Shown here piece after piece: positions 1 to 8,034 of a stretch of DNA of 64,000 bases (position 1 is its first letter; every line of letters begins with the position of its first letter). This stretch comes from Streptomyces umbrinus (lineage in GTDB: Bacteria > Actinomycetota > Actinomycetes > Streptomycetales > Streptomycetaceae): contig NZ_JAUSZI010000002.1 of assembly GCF_030817415.1 (NCBI RefSeq), positions 11,569,501-11,633,500 of the forward strand, given 5' to 3'. The notes under the pieces are model-generated. The model made no database searches, was not told the DNA's origin, and worked only from the letters and a program-made list of their open reading frames with translations. A program made the translations under genes and the position numbers.

Positions 1-1
1 T

Positions 2-1606
2 GAACTCGCCGCCGCCTGGGGAGGGCTGCACTGTCTGGAGCGCATGACACAGCAGCAAAGATCCGCCCTCCAGGCCTACCGCACCCACATGGCCTCCTAC
101 GGCAAGGGCAAAGGCAAGCACGCGGGCTACTACCGTGCGGCCGCCCACGACGCCATGAAGGTCGCCCAGGAGGCCGTGCCTGCCTGGGTCATGCCGATCT
201 CCCAGGTCGCCGAGATGGTGCAGTCCAAGCGGGATGCCTTCGACGTCGTGATCGTCGACGAGGCAAGCCAGGCGGGCATGGACGCACTCTTCCTGCTGTG
301 GCTCGCACCCCGCGTCATCGTCGTCGGCGACGACAAACAATGCGCACCCGCAACCAGCGGAAAGGGCCGGCATCAGGCCATCCATGACCGCCTGGCCGCC
401 CACCTGCCGGACATGCCCCCCGCGCTGCGCGCCCTCTACTCGCCCACCAGCAACCTCTACCAGCTGCTGTCGACGTTCTTCCCGAAGGTCATCCGCCTCG
501 AAGAACACTTCCGTTGTATGCCCGAAATCATCGGCTGGTCCTCCCTGACCTTCTACGACAACAAGCTGCAGCCCCTGCGCCAGTACGGCGGCGAACGGCT
601 TGACCCGCTGCTCACTCATTTCGTGGAAGGAGCCGTCACCCAGGGCCGTGACAGCCGGCTGCGCAACCCCAAAGAGGCCGACGCCATTGTCGACTGCCTT
701 GCCGAACTGGTCGACGATCCCGCTTACCGGGACAAGACCATGGGAGTGATCACCCTGCAAGGGCCCGTCGGGCAGGTCCAGCTCCTGGACGGGCTGATCA
801 AGAAGCGCCTGCCCGCACCGGTCCGTGAACGCCATCAGATCCGCGTCGGCAACCCGGCATCGTTCCAGGGCGATGAACGCCACGTCATTCTCCTGTCCAT
901 GGTCACCGCCGACCCGCCACGGATCGCCGGCGGCCACAGAAGCGAACGCCAGGCCTACAACGTTGCCGCCTCACGTGCCCAGGACCAGATGCGCCTGTTC
1001 TACTCGGTGCCCCCCGACCGCCTCAAAAGCGGCGACCTGCGCCTCAACCTCCTCACCTACATGCAAAACCCGCCTGCCGCACTGGCCACCGCCGACTCCC
1101 TCGGCCTTGTTCCGAGCGACGTCCGGCGCCCGCTCTTCGAACAGCACGTCTACCTGCGGCTGAAGGACCGTGGCTACCACGTGATCCCGCAGTACCCGGC
1201 AGGCAGCAAACGCATCGACCTCGTCGTCGTGGGCGCCCGAGGGCGTCTCGCCGTGGAATGCGACGGTGACTACTACCACTCGTCGACCGAGCAGATCTGC
1301 CACGACCAGCAACGCGACCGTGAACTACAGCGCGTGGGCTGGAAGTTCTGGCGCATCCGCGAAAGCGAGTTCCGCTACGACCCCGACGAGGCACTGACCG
1401 GGCTGTGGGAGGAGCTGGACCGTCACGGCATCCATCCCGCCGAATTCCGCGCCACCCCACCGTCCGCTGCCTCTGCCGGACCCATCTGGACCCCTCTCAG
1501 TCTCTCCTCGGACGACCACGTGCTCGAGGAGGAACCCGAAGACCTCTCCTCTGCCGACGCACTCGTGGACGACAGCGCCCACCATCACGCGGAAGGCGAA
1601 GCATGA
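2..1606 (+). CDS. SF1 helicase with C-terminal Vsr/DUF559-like nuclease domain (5' end outside window)
   Basis: The frame is open to the left edge, so the N-terminus, including the Walker A region, is missing. The first in-window ATG is at 44. What remains is the back half of a UPF1/DNA2-like superfamily 1 helicase. It has a Walker B-type VIVDEASQAG, a motif III VVVGDDKQ, LEEHFRCMPEI (motif IV), ASFQGDE (motif V) and YNVAASRAQDQ (motif VI). The last ~170 residues hold a Vsr/DUF559-type nuclease fold with VECDGDYYH, a following D..R and the GWKFWRIRESEF strand. The stop overlaps the next start as ATGA, so the downstream HEPN gene is translationally coupled. Helicase-nuclease fusions beside HEPN proteins occur in anti-phage systems (family knowledge). 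A defence role here is inference. Confidence 0.85.
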   Translation, partial: ELAAAWGGLHCLERMTQQQRSALQAYRTHMASYGKGKGKHAGYYRAAAHDAMKVAQEAVPAWVMPISQVAEMVQSKRDAFDVVIVDEASQAGMDALFLLWLAPRVIVVGDDKQCAPATSGKGRHQAIHDRLAAHLPDMPPALRALYSPTSNLYQLLSTFFPKVIRLEEHFRCMPEIIGWSSLTFYDNKLQPLRQYGGERLDPLLTHFVEGAVTQGRDSRLRNPKEADAIVDCLAELVDDPAYRDKTMGVITLQGPVGQVQLLDGLIKKRLPAPVRERHQIRVGNPASFQGDERHVILLSMVTADPPRIAGGHRSERQAYNVAASRAQDQMRLFYSVPPDRLKSGDLRLNLLTYMQNPPAALATADSLGLVPSDVRRPLFEQHVYLRLKDRGYHVIPQYPAGSKRIDLVVVGARGRLAVECDGDYYHSSTEQICHDQQRDRELQRVGWKFWRIRESEFRYDPDEALTGLWEELDRHGIHPAEFRATPPSAASAGPIWTPLSLSSDDHVLEEEPEDLSSADALVDDSAHHHAEGEA

Positions 1607-2442
1607 CGCAGCAGCCTGTCCTCGGCTCCCTGGACACCAACACCCTGGAAGAAGTCGCTCGCGTCATCTGCGGCGACGACCACCTCTACTACCGCAAGGG
1701 CTACGAGATCGGCCGCTTCCTGGAACGCGCCGGCTGGAAACGCGTGGCCGACTACGACGGCGAATACCGCAAGGACTGGACCCATGAGCTCCTCACCGAA
1801 CGCCGGGAGGACCCCAGCGAACTGGAGAAAGTGCTGCTCAGGCTCGCCGACCCACTGGAGTACCTCGACGAACCCCAACAACTCCCCAACGTGATCGCCG
1901 CAATCAACACCTTCCTCGTCCACGAGGGGTACCGCCTGGAGAATCCCGGCGGGCGCCCCCGCCTTGTCACCTGCGACCCGTCCCTCGCCTACCCCGGCCA
2001 GCATGCTCCGGTCGAACTCAAAGCCGTCCTGACCGACATCATCGACGATCCGGCCATGGCACAGCTCCTTCAACGGCGCCTCGACGAAGCGCGCACCTGC
2101 CACGCCAACGGCGCCCACGTCGCCGCCATCATCATGCTCGGCAGTCTCCTCGAAGGCGTCCTGCTCACCACCGTCCTGGCCCGCGCCCCGTCACTCCTGG
2201 GTTCCACGCCACCAGGACAGGTCTCGCTGAAAACCCTGATCGACGTCTGCCACCGAGTCGGCTGGCTCGACGCGGACGTCGACAGGTACGCCCACGAACT
2301 GCGCGAATACCGTAACTACGTCCACCCTCACAAAGAAATCCGCGAGGCGCACACCCCGGACCACGACACCCTGAATGTTGCCTGGCAGGTCGTCAACGCA
2401 GCTCTCAACGACCTTGCCACCCCCAAGCCCGGCACCCGGTAG
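1603..2442 (+). CDS. HEPN-domain protein coupled to the helicase-nuclease
   Basis: The protein has 279 residues and starts at the ATG overlapping the upstream stop. The N-terminal ~130 residues are charged and match nothing I recognise. The C-terminal half is helical and contains an R-x6-H motif, R234-EYRNYV-H241, typical of HEPN ribonuclease-type domains, with a helix AIIMLGSLLEGVLL before it. HEPN proteins are RNases or nucleotidyl-transfer partners in toxin-antitoxin and abortive-infection modules. Coupling to a helicase-Vsr protein suggests a two-component defence effector (inference). It might instead be a non-catalytic C-terminal HEPN of the Abi/DUF4145 type, but the R...H pair is intact. 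Confidence 0.7.
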   Translation: MTQQPVLGSLDTNTLEEVARVICGDDHLYYRKGYEIGRFLERAGWKRVADYDGEYRKDWTHELLTERREDPSELEKVLLRLADPLEYLDEPQQLPNVIAAINTFLVHEGYRLENPGGRPRLVTCDPSLAYPGQHAPVELKAVLTDIIDDPAMAQLLQRRLDEARTCHANGAHVAAIIMLGSLLEGVLLTTVLARAPSLLGSTPPGQVSLKTLIDVCHRVGWLDADVDRYAHELREYRNYVHPHKEIREAHTPDHDTLNVAWQVVNAALNDLATPKPGTR

Positions 2443-2852
2443 GGAGAGCCCACCACGTCGCCAGACGACGCCGCGCCGGGGCGGCGAGTGCCGCTCGCCG
2501 ACGGGCTCACGCTGCGTGCGGCCCGCACGGTCGTGCCGATGGAGGGTACTGGCCTGGTGTGCCGCAGGCAGAGCAGTTCGCCGCGGCCGGGGCTGAGGTC
2601 GGGCAGGGGTCAGCGGCTGGTGGGGGCGGCCTGGCCGGCCGACTGGTTCAGTTGCTTCTGGCGGCGCGCCTGCCGGTCGTCGGCCCTCCCACAGGGAGGC
2701 CGGGAGAGACGGGCGGCCCAGCCCAGGTGGCAGCACACGGGCAGGTCCAGGGTCGGGGCCTCCACCTGAGGGCTAGAGGATCACCGAACTCTCGGAATCG
2801 CACTGGGTCCGCCGCACAGCAGGGTCGTGACTGAAACACGCCGTACACGACA
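2443..2852. other. Intergenic stretch, no gene recognised
   Basis: About 410 bases lie between the HEPN gene and the toxin-antitoxin operator. Open frames here are short, Arg/Gly/Pro-rich and lack credible ribosome-binding sites. I see no RNA gene or long repeat. Confidence 0.5.
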
Positions 2853-2880
2853 AAGGGTACGGGTACGTACCCGTACCCTT
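2853..2880. promoter_or_regulatory. Perfect 28-bp palindromic operator of the vapBC-like pair
   Basis: The sequence reads identically on both strands. Each 14-base arm contains the repeated hexamer GGGTAC, and the centre is GTAC|GTAC-like. It ends 23 bases before the antitoxin ATG and just before the AAGGAG ribosome-binding site. This position fits autorepression by the ribbon-helix-helix antitoxin. The palindrome is seen directly. Binding is inferred. Confidence 0.8.
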
Positions 2881-2903
2881 GCGGGATGGAAAGGAGTACG
2901 ACG

Positions 2904-3161
2904 ATGTCCGATGCCAACGTCCGTATCCCCGAGGAAGCCAAGGCCCGGCTCGCCGCTATCGCGGCCGCTGAGGGGCTGTCGCTGCGCGCATATCTCGCCC
3001 GTCTCGCTGAGACGCTGCTGACTCCGGGCGAACGTGCCGAACGCGCGGAGAAGGCCCTGGCCGCGCTGAAGGAGTGGAACGGCTACGCCCCGACCACTGC
3101 CGAAGAGCAGGACCTGGACAGCGAGCTGGACCGGCGCCTGGCCCAGGTGACCGGCCAGTGA
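2904..3161 (+). CDS. VapB-like ribbon-helix-helix antitoxin
   Basis: The protein has 85 residues. The ATG at 2904 is chosen because AAGGAG lies seven bases upstream; an in-frame ATG at 2886 precedes that site. The N-terminus (MSDANVRIPEEAKARLAAIA) is the beta strand plus helix of an RHH DNA-binding domain, followed by GLSLRAYLARLAETLL. The acidic C-terminal tail (EEQDLDSELDRRLAQV) would wrap the toxin. Its stop overlaps the toxin GTG as GTGA. It should neutralise the PIN toxin and repress from the adjacent palindrome (family knowledge). Confidence 0.85.
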   Translation: MSDANVRIPEEAKARLAAIAAAEGLSLRAYLARLAETLLTPGERAERAEKALAALKEWNGYAPTTAEEQDLDSELDRRLAQVTGQ

Positions 3162-3538
3162 GCGACGCCATGCACATCGTCCTGGACGACACCGCGATGG
3201 CCGCAGCCGGCCAGGGTAATGTCCTCGCCTCCCGACTCATCCACCGCGCCCACGCCGAATCAGGCTGGTTCCTGTACGCCCCGGCCTGCGCGTTAGTCGA
3301 AGCCGATCGTGCCCGGCCCGGCACAGCGGAGCATCTGGCTTCCCTGCCGGGCATCACTGTCCTCGATCTGGACCTGGCCGCCGCCCTGGCCGTCGCGCGG
3401 CACAGGACGTGGGCCGCGGCGCACAGCCAGTACGCGGCGCTGCCCACCCCGGATCGTCCCGACGGCGCGATCGTCGCCACCACCGCACCGACCCGGTGGG
3501 CAGGGGAGCCGGTCCGCGTACTGGACCTCAACCCCTGA
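3158..3538 (+). CDS. VapC-like PIN-domain toxin
   Basis: The protein has 126 residues from the overlapping GTG; an ATG at 3170 would give 122. PIN features are visible: an N-terminal acidic strand IVLDDTAM, a conserved Glu in ACALVEADR, and the late acidic motif PDGAIVATT matching the D-x-x-I-A signature. The fold coordinates Mg2+ for RNA cleavage, usually of tRNA or rRNA. Proximity of the acidic residues, the RHH partner upstream and the shared operator make a type II toxin-antitoxin assignment secure. The target is unknown. It sits directly behind the helicase/HEPN genes, so it may stabilise that module (inference). Confidence 0.82.
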   Translation: MSDAMHIVLDDTAMAAAGQGNVLASRLIHRAHAESGWFLYAPACALVEADRARPGTAEHLASLPGITVLDLDLAAALAVARHRTWAAAHSQYAALPTPDRPDGAIVATTAPTRWAGEPVRVLDLNP

Positions 3539-4445
3539 CCGTGAGGCTGAGACAGGGGCAGGTGGGCGGCGGGCGACGGGCAAGAGCTGGATGACGCCTG
3601 GATGGACCAGGTCGTCGACCTCGGATCGCAGTGGGGCCAGTACGAGTACGTGGGCTTCGCCGCCTGGCCCCTGGGCCCCCAGCTTCTGTCGGAGAGGCGG
3701 CGGCTGTCACGCGTTGCTCCCCTCGCAGCGTCGTGTCGCCGGTCCCGTCACCGCCGCTGTCGCAGCCCGTGCTCCGGGCCGGCGCCCCATGGCGCAGGCT
3801 GCGCGGCAGTCGGGATTCCCTCGCGTGCGAGGTGAACTTCCGGCGGGTGCTGCGCTGCCCCTCACGAGCCGCACGAGGCTGCACTCCGTGTTCTACGTCG
3901 ACGAGATCACCGGCAGGTCGAGGGAGCCGGGTCCTTCCCCCTCTCGATGCCTCGTCGGCCGTGGAGCCGGGCGATGGCCGAACAGTGGGTGGGTTCAGGG
4001 GGGTGTGAGGGTGTCGAGCCGGGCGGCGAGGTCGGGGTGGGTGGCGGTCAGGTGGGGGCGGGTGGCGGCCAGGGGGGCGATGAGGTCGGCGGGGTCGTCG
4101 TGGGCGAGGGCCGCGTGGAGCTTGTTGAGCCGGCGGCGGCGATACCGGCGACCTCGGCCTCGGCGCGAAGCACGTGGGCCCGGTCGTCCACGTCTGTGCC
4201 GCTCGTTCCGGCGTCGCGGACAAGGGCAGAAATCTGGGTGGTGAGAGTGGTGGCGCGCAGACCGAGGCCGCCCAGCAGCTGCTGGGCGAGGTCGAGTTCG
4301 TCGTCGGCGAGCTTTTCGGTCAGAACCGCATGTCGCTGTCAGGAGAAGCGTGCGGCGAGCAGAACGGCGTCGTCGTGGCGAGGCATGTTGAGGGCTTTCA
4401 GCGGTACGTCGACCAGGTCTTCGAGTGACGGCAGGGCGGGATCGG
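3539..4445 (-). pseudogene. Decayed region with a broken minus-strand gene (about 3995-4445)
   Basis: From about 3539 to 3990 I see no gene. On the minus strand, from about 4445 down to 3995, a coherent protein-like reading can be followed. It runs LEDLVDVPLKALNMPRHDDA, then an in-frame TGA after AARFS, then a helical stretch (LTEKLADDELDLAQQLLGGL), and after a frameshift LNKLHAALAHDDPADLIAPL to the end. The stop and the frameshift mark a pseudogene. I do not recognise the family. The helical, charged composition resembles small Streptomyces accessory proteins. Confidence 0.4.
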
Positions 4446-4520
4446 AGGCACATCGTCGATACCGGCACCGACTCGTTCCGCTTCGAGAAGACCCAGGAGA
4501 AGCACCGCAAGAAGCCCTGA
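4446..4520 (+). pseudogene. Possible C-terminal fragment of an IS21-type IstB ATPase
   Basis: The plus-strand reading HIVDTGTDSFRFEKTQEKHR ends in KKP and a stop. It resembles the extreme C-terminus of IstB-like transposition helper ATPases from Streptomyces, from memory of the family. It is immediately followed by one copy of the 21-bp repeat. Nothing of the ATPase core remains upstream. The assignment is tentative. Confidence 0.25.
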
Positions 4521-4539
4521 CCTGTTGTCGACACGGTGT

Positions 4540-4560
4540 AGTGGAGCCACTCCGGCAACG
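4540..4560. repeat. 21-bp inverted repeat, left copy
   Basis: The sequence is the exact reverse complement of 5610-5630. The two copies bracket the SDR gene at a distance of about 1.05 kb, like the ends of a small mobile cassette. A related, diverged motif (CCGGAGTGGGGCC) appears near 5984. Confidence 0.75.
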
Positions 4561-4703
4561 GGACTGGGCGGATTGGCATCGTCAGGCTGGGGTCTTATGC
4601 GTCCAGTCCTTGAGGAGGCCGGCAAGCCCGGTCGCGGAAGTGACTGCTGGATCTGCGCTGCCCCCGCTGCTATCGCTGGGGGCTCGCCGTCTAGGGTTCG
4701 GCC

Positions 4704-5483
4704 ATGACCTCGCAGACCTACCTCTCCGAACTGTTCTCGCTGGACGGACGGGTCGCCGTGGTGACCGGCGGCAGTTCCGGCATCGGCCGTGCTATCGCCG
4801 GGGCCCTCGCGCGTGCAGGGGCGAGCGTCGTGGTCGTGGCGCGCAAGGAGGCGGAGCTGGTCGCGACGGTCGGCGAACTGGCGGCCGACGGCTGCCGGGC
4901 GGCCTGGGTAAGCGCAGACCTGAGCACCCGCGACGGCATGCGCGCAGCGGCCGAGGAGGCAGCAGAAGCATTCGGGGAGCCCGACATCCTCGTCAATTCC
5001 GCCGGCGTTAACCTGCGGCCCCCGATGGGCGAGCTGGGCGAGGAGGTGTGGGACACCACGATGGCGGTGAATCTGGAGGCGCCCTACCTGCTGGGACAGC
5101 GGTTCGGGCCCCGCATGGCTGAACGGGGCTTCGGGCGGATCATCCACATCACCTCCCAGCAGGCGCACAGGGCGTTCGTCCAGAGCGGCGCCTACGGGGT
5201 CTCCAAAGGGGCGTTGGAGTCACTGGCCCGTTCGCAGGCTGAGACTTGGTCGCCGTATGGCGTCACCTGCAACACCCTTGTGCCGGGGTTCGTCATGACG
5301 CCGCTCAACGCACGGCTGTCGTCCGATCCTGAGAGGGTAGCGGCGCTGGCTGCTCGCACGATGGTTGGGCGCAACGGTCTGGCCGACGACTTCGCGGGCG
5401 CAGCGGTGTTCCTGGCGAGCCGCGCCTCCGCCTATGTCACTGGGCAGGCAATCTTCGTCGACGGCGGGTTCTCCGTTCACTGA
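4704..5483 (+). CDS. SDR family NAD(P)-dependent oxidoreductase
   Basis: The protein has 259 residues, normal for a classical short-chain dehydrogenase. The Rossmann signature TGGSSGIG is near residue 21 and the NSAGV motif is near residue 95. A catalytic Ser (HITSQQAH), Tyr and Lys (SGAYGVSKGA) are present. The C-terminal substrate loop PGFVMTPLNARL precedes the VTGQAIFVDGG strand. It most resembles gluconate 5-dehydrogenase or 3-oxoacyl-reductase-like members and would be cytosolic. The substrate cannot be deduced. It is a single gene with no obvious operon partner, between two inverted repeat copies, so it may be a passenger gene. The start follows a weak ribosome-binding site. Confidence 0.88.
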   Translation: MTSQTYLSELFSLDGRVAVVTGGSSGIGRAIAGALARAGASVVVVARKEAELVATVGELAADGCRAAWVSADLSTRDGMRAAAEEAAEAFGEPDILVNSAGVNLRPPMGELGEEVWDTTMAVNLEAPYLLGQRFGPRMAERGFGRIIHITSQQAHRAFVQSGAYGVSKGALESLARSQAETWSPYGVTCNTLVPGFVMTPLNARLSSDPERVAALAARTMVGRNGLADDFAGAAVFLASRASAYVTGQAIFVDGGFSVH

Positions 5484-5609
5484 GCCAACACCGGGACACA
5501 CCCGTCCACCGATCAAGGCACTCGATGAGGGCGGCTCTCGCTTCGTTGCCGATCATGGACCTGTAGGTGTGCATCGCCTCCACGGACAGAGCAATGTGGC
5601 TCTCATTCA

Positions 5610-5630
5610 CGTTGCCGGAGTGGCTCCACT
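5610..5630. repeat. 21-bp inverted repeat, right copy
   Basis: Perfect reverse complement of 4540-4560, placed 127 bases after the SDR stop. The flanking bases diverge on both sides, so similarity is confined to this unit. Confidence 0.75.
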
Positions 5631-6188
5631 TCAACCTTCCGAAAACACCCCGACCCGACCCACCCCGACCCGCTCACGAACCGAGGCCGGTTGGGCCCGC
5701 ACCGTTCTCCGTCGGTCGCGCCAATGCCCGTCCTCGTCGTCCACCGCGGATCGGAGAATCCAGTGGTCCCGGATCGAACACGGGTCGAGATCCGCGGTGT
5801 TGTCGACGTGCCTGTCGGGGCCCATCGTCCAGTCGGATCCGATGCGCTTCACGCTACCGCTCCGCCCCCGCCCCACGGGCAGGGAACCCACTCGTTCGGG
5901 GTGGAGCCAAAACAACTTGGCGGAGCCAGGTTGACGACCCTCACACGCCCCCCCACGACTCGATGGTGGGGCCAACTTCAATACCGGAGTGGGGCCGATT
6001 GAAGTTGCCACAAACCCCCTGAGGCAACGACTCCACTGACGCCCCGGCGATGGTTCGCCGCATCGTCGCAACCCCGCGGTTCCGGCCGTTTGTACGCCCT
6101 TTGTTGCCATCCGATCGTATCTGAGCTGCCCCTGCTGTCCGCGCTCGTTACTCCTGAGCCAAGGGTGCGTGTGCGGAGGAGGGGGCTC
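5631..6188. other. Intergenic region with degenerate repeat and hairpin
   Basis: No credible gene is visible. An imperfect hairpin with arms 5971-5983 and 5998-6009 (CCAACTTCAAT against ATTGAAGTTG) frames another CCGGAGTGG motif related to the 21-bp repeats. The stretch probably consists of transposon-end remnants. Confidence 0.4.
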
Positions 6189-6401
6189 ATGGTTCTGTCG
6201 ATCAATGTGGCGGTTCTCCTGGCGGTCATCATCATTGTCCGGCTTCGTCGCCGTACTGAGGCGCGGAAGCGATCCGACGAACAGCTGACCGTTGTCATCG
6301 TGTTGGTGTTCGGCGTGTTGGTTGCTCCGACGGCCTTCGGGCAGGGAGTCGCCGATGTGGTCGGGCAGCTCGCGGATGGCATTACCGAGTCGGGCCGTTG
6401 A
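6189..6401 (+). CDS. Small membrane protein (70 aa)
   Basis: The ATG at 6189 is preceded by GAGGAGGGGG, a good ribosome-binding site. The protein has two hydrophobic segments, VAVLLAVIIIVRLRRR near the N-terminus and TVVIVLVFGVLVAPTAF in the second half. A basic linker (RRRTEARKRSDEQ) between them suggests two membrane passes. No enzymatic motif is present. It resembles uncharacterised Streptomyces membrane peptides. It lies 242 bases before the STAS gene and is probably a separate unit. Confidence 0.55.
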   Translation: MVLSINVAVLLAVIIIVRLRRRTEARKRSDEQLTVVIVLVFGVLVAPTAFGQGVADVVGQLADGITESGR

Positions 6402-6643
6402 GTCTTCTCTTCAGGGTGTGTTCCAGGCCGAGAAGGAATCTCATCTGGTTCCGCTGCCCTGCGGAACGCGGGGCACACGCACCCATACGGGTATCGGGCC
6501 AGACGGTGCCCGGAGCACACGGCAGCCGCATGGAGCCGCTGGCTTGAGCAGTACTGCTGCGGGCGCTCGTCGGTCCGCATGGGGCGCCGACGCGCAGGGG
6601 CCGATCGTGACGCTCCTTCGTACGTTGGCCGGATGGAGGTGCG

Positions 6644-7054
6644 ATGTCCACGCAGACCCATCGCCTGACCATCACCGAGCTTGCCAGCAGCGACGACATC
6701 GCGGTCCTGCGGGTCAGTGGCGAACTCGACCACACCTGCGAGGAGTTCTTCCTGCGCACCCTCGGTGCCAGCGTCGACGCCGGGCATCGCTCCCTGGTGC
6801 TGGACGTGACGGCTCTCGTGTTCTGTGATTCGCGGGGGCTCAACTGCCTGCTCGCCGTCCGCTGGCTGCTGGAACGCAGGAACGGCAAGATCCTTCTGGC
6901 CGGGGCGGGGCGTCGCTTGACGGAGCTGCTGGTGCAAACAGGCAGCATTGAGCTATTGCCCGATTGGCCAACGGTCGGCCAAGCGCTCAGGGAGCTGCCC
7001 GCTGAGCATCGCCCTGCCTGGCCTCCCCCGCCGCACAGTGACGGGCCGTCGTGA
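6644..7054 (+). CDS. STAS-domain anti-sigma factor antagonist
   Basis: The protein has 136 residues and starts five bases after GGAGG. The STAS fold is clear. VLRVSGELDHTCEEFF starts the domain, and LVLDVTALVFCDSRGLNCLL contains Ser63 in the DSRGL motif that RsbW-type kinases phosphorylate. ILLAGAGRRLTELLVQTGSI closes the fold. It should bind an anti-sigma ATPase and release a sigma factor when unphosphorylated (family knowledge). An RsbW-like protein is encoded at 25697-26158, and a broken one at 30854-31410. Pairing with either is only a guess. The C-terminal tail is Pro-rich. Confidence 0.88.
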   Translation: MSTQTHRLTITELASSDDIAVLRVSGELDHTCEEFFLRTLGASVDAGHRSLVLDVTALVFCDSRGLNCLLAVRWLLERRNGKILLAGAGRRLTELLVQTGSIELLPDWPTVGQALRELPAEHRPAWPPPPHSDGPS

Positions 7055-7326
7055 TCTCCGGGAGTTACCACAGCCGCCTGCACCTTCACCGCGGCAACGC
7101 ACGGAGGTCAGCGGGGAGCCCTGGCACGAGTGGTGTGGGGCTCCGGTCACGACGCCGGCACCTTCAGCCCGGATCCGTGCACCCGAACGGGCCCGCGTGT
7201 CCCGGGGCAGCCGAACAGGTCAGTAACAAGTAACCGCATCCGCGACAAATCGGTGCCGGTCGTGATCGGCCGGCTGCCAGGTTCCATCGCGTCTTCTGAC
7301 TCCGCCCGATCCGGCCTGCTGTGGCC
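7055..7326. other. Intergenic stretch between convergent genes
   Basis: About 270 bases. I see no gene and no convincing terminator stem. Confidence 0.4.
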
Positions 7327-8016
7327 TCACGGCAGGCCGAGGCCTGCGTCCCGGGCCAGGGCTACGGCTTCCGCGCGGGTACGGGCGCGGAGTTTGGCCA
7401 AAACGTCGCTGACCCGGTTGCGTACCGTCTTTTCGGAGAGGGAGAGGTGGCGGGCGATGGAGGCGTTGTCCAGCCCGCGGGAGAGCAGGTCGAGGATCTG
7501 CCGCTCCCGGTCCGTGAGATGAGGGAAGGGCAGCGTGTCCCGGGCTGCGTGCGGCGAGGCGAAATGGGCGAGCACCCGCTGGGCGATGCGGGGACCGAAG
7601 ATGGCCTCGCCGCGTGCGGCGCCCAGCAGAGCCCGGTGCACATCCGCGCCGTCGGCCTCCTTCAGCAGATAGCCGCAGGCCCCTGCGCGCAGGGCCGCGA
7701 AGACCGAATCGTCGTCCTCGTCCATGGTGAGGACGATGACCGCGACCTCGGGATGGGCGGTGGTGATCTGGGCGGTCGCCTCGAGGCCGCCGACCCCGGG
7801 CATGCGCAGGTCCATGAGCACGATGTGCGGCAGCAGTCGTGCGGTGGCGGTAATGGCTTGGGCTCCGTCGGAGGCCTCCCCGATGACGGTGACGCCGGGC
7901 AGGTCGCCGAGTACGGTCGCCATGCCGGCCCGGAAGATGGGGTGGTCGTCGACGACGAGGACGGTCACAGGCTGCGGTTGGCTCATCTCGCCCTCTCCTG
8001 TATCGGCGTCTCCCAC
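7327..8016 (-). CDS. NarL/FixJ-family response regulator
   Basis: The protein has 229 residues. The receiver domain has DDHPIFRAGM, the phosphorylatable Asp in VLMDLRMPGVGG and the Lys in GYLLKEADG. The C-terminal LuxR-type HTH reads LTDREREILDLLSRGLDNAS then SEKTVRNRVSDVLAKL. It is transcribed behind the histidine kinase gene, 18 bases after that gene's stop, so the two form an operon. Output genes are unknown. The 14-bp palindrome at 10098 upstream of the operon is a plausible target. Confidence 0.92.
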   Translation of the reverse strand: MGDADTGEGEMSQPQPVTVLVVDDHPIFRAGMATVLGDLPGVTVIGEASDGAQAITATARLLPHIVLMDLRMPGVGGLEATAQITTAHPEVAVIVLTMDEDDDSVFAALRAGACGYLLKEADGADVHRALLGAARGEAIFGPRIAQRVLAHFASPHAARDTLPFPHLTDRERQILDLLSRGLDNASIARHLSLSEKTVRNRVSDVLAKLRARTRAEAVALARDAGLGLP

Positions 8017-8034
8017 CGGGCGCTCGCGGGTCGG

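Noticed and set aside
3947..5011. Long plus-strand open frame through the decayed region and into the SDR gene
   Set aside because: It covers the reverse complement of the minus-strand remnant and overlaps the clear SDR gene in another frame. The translation is low-complexity and has no domain.
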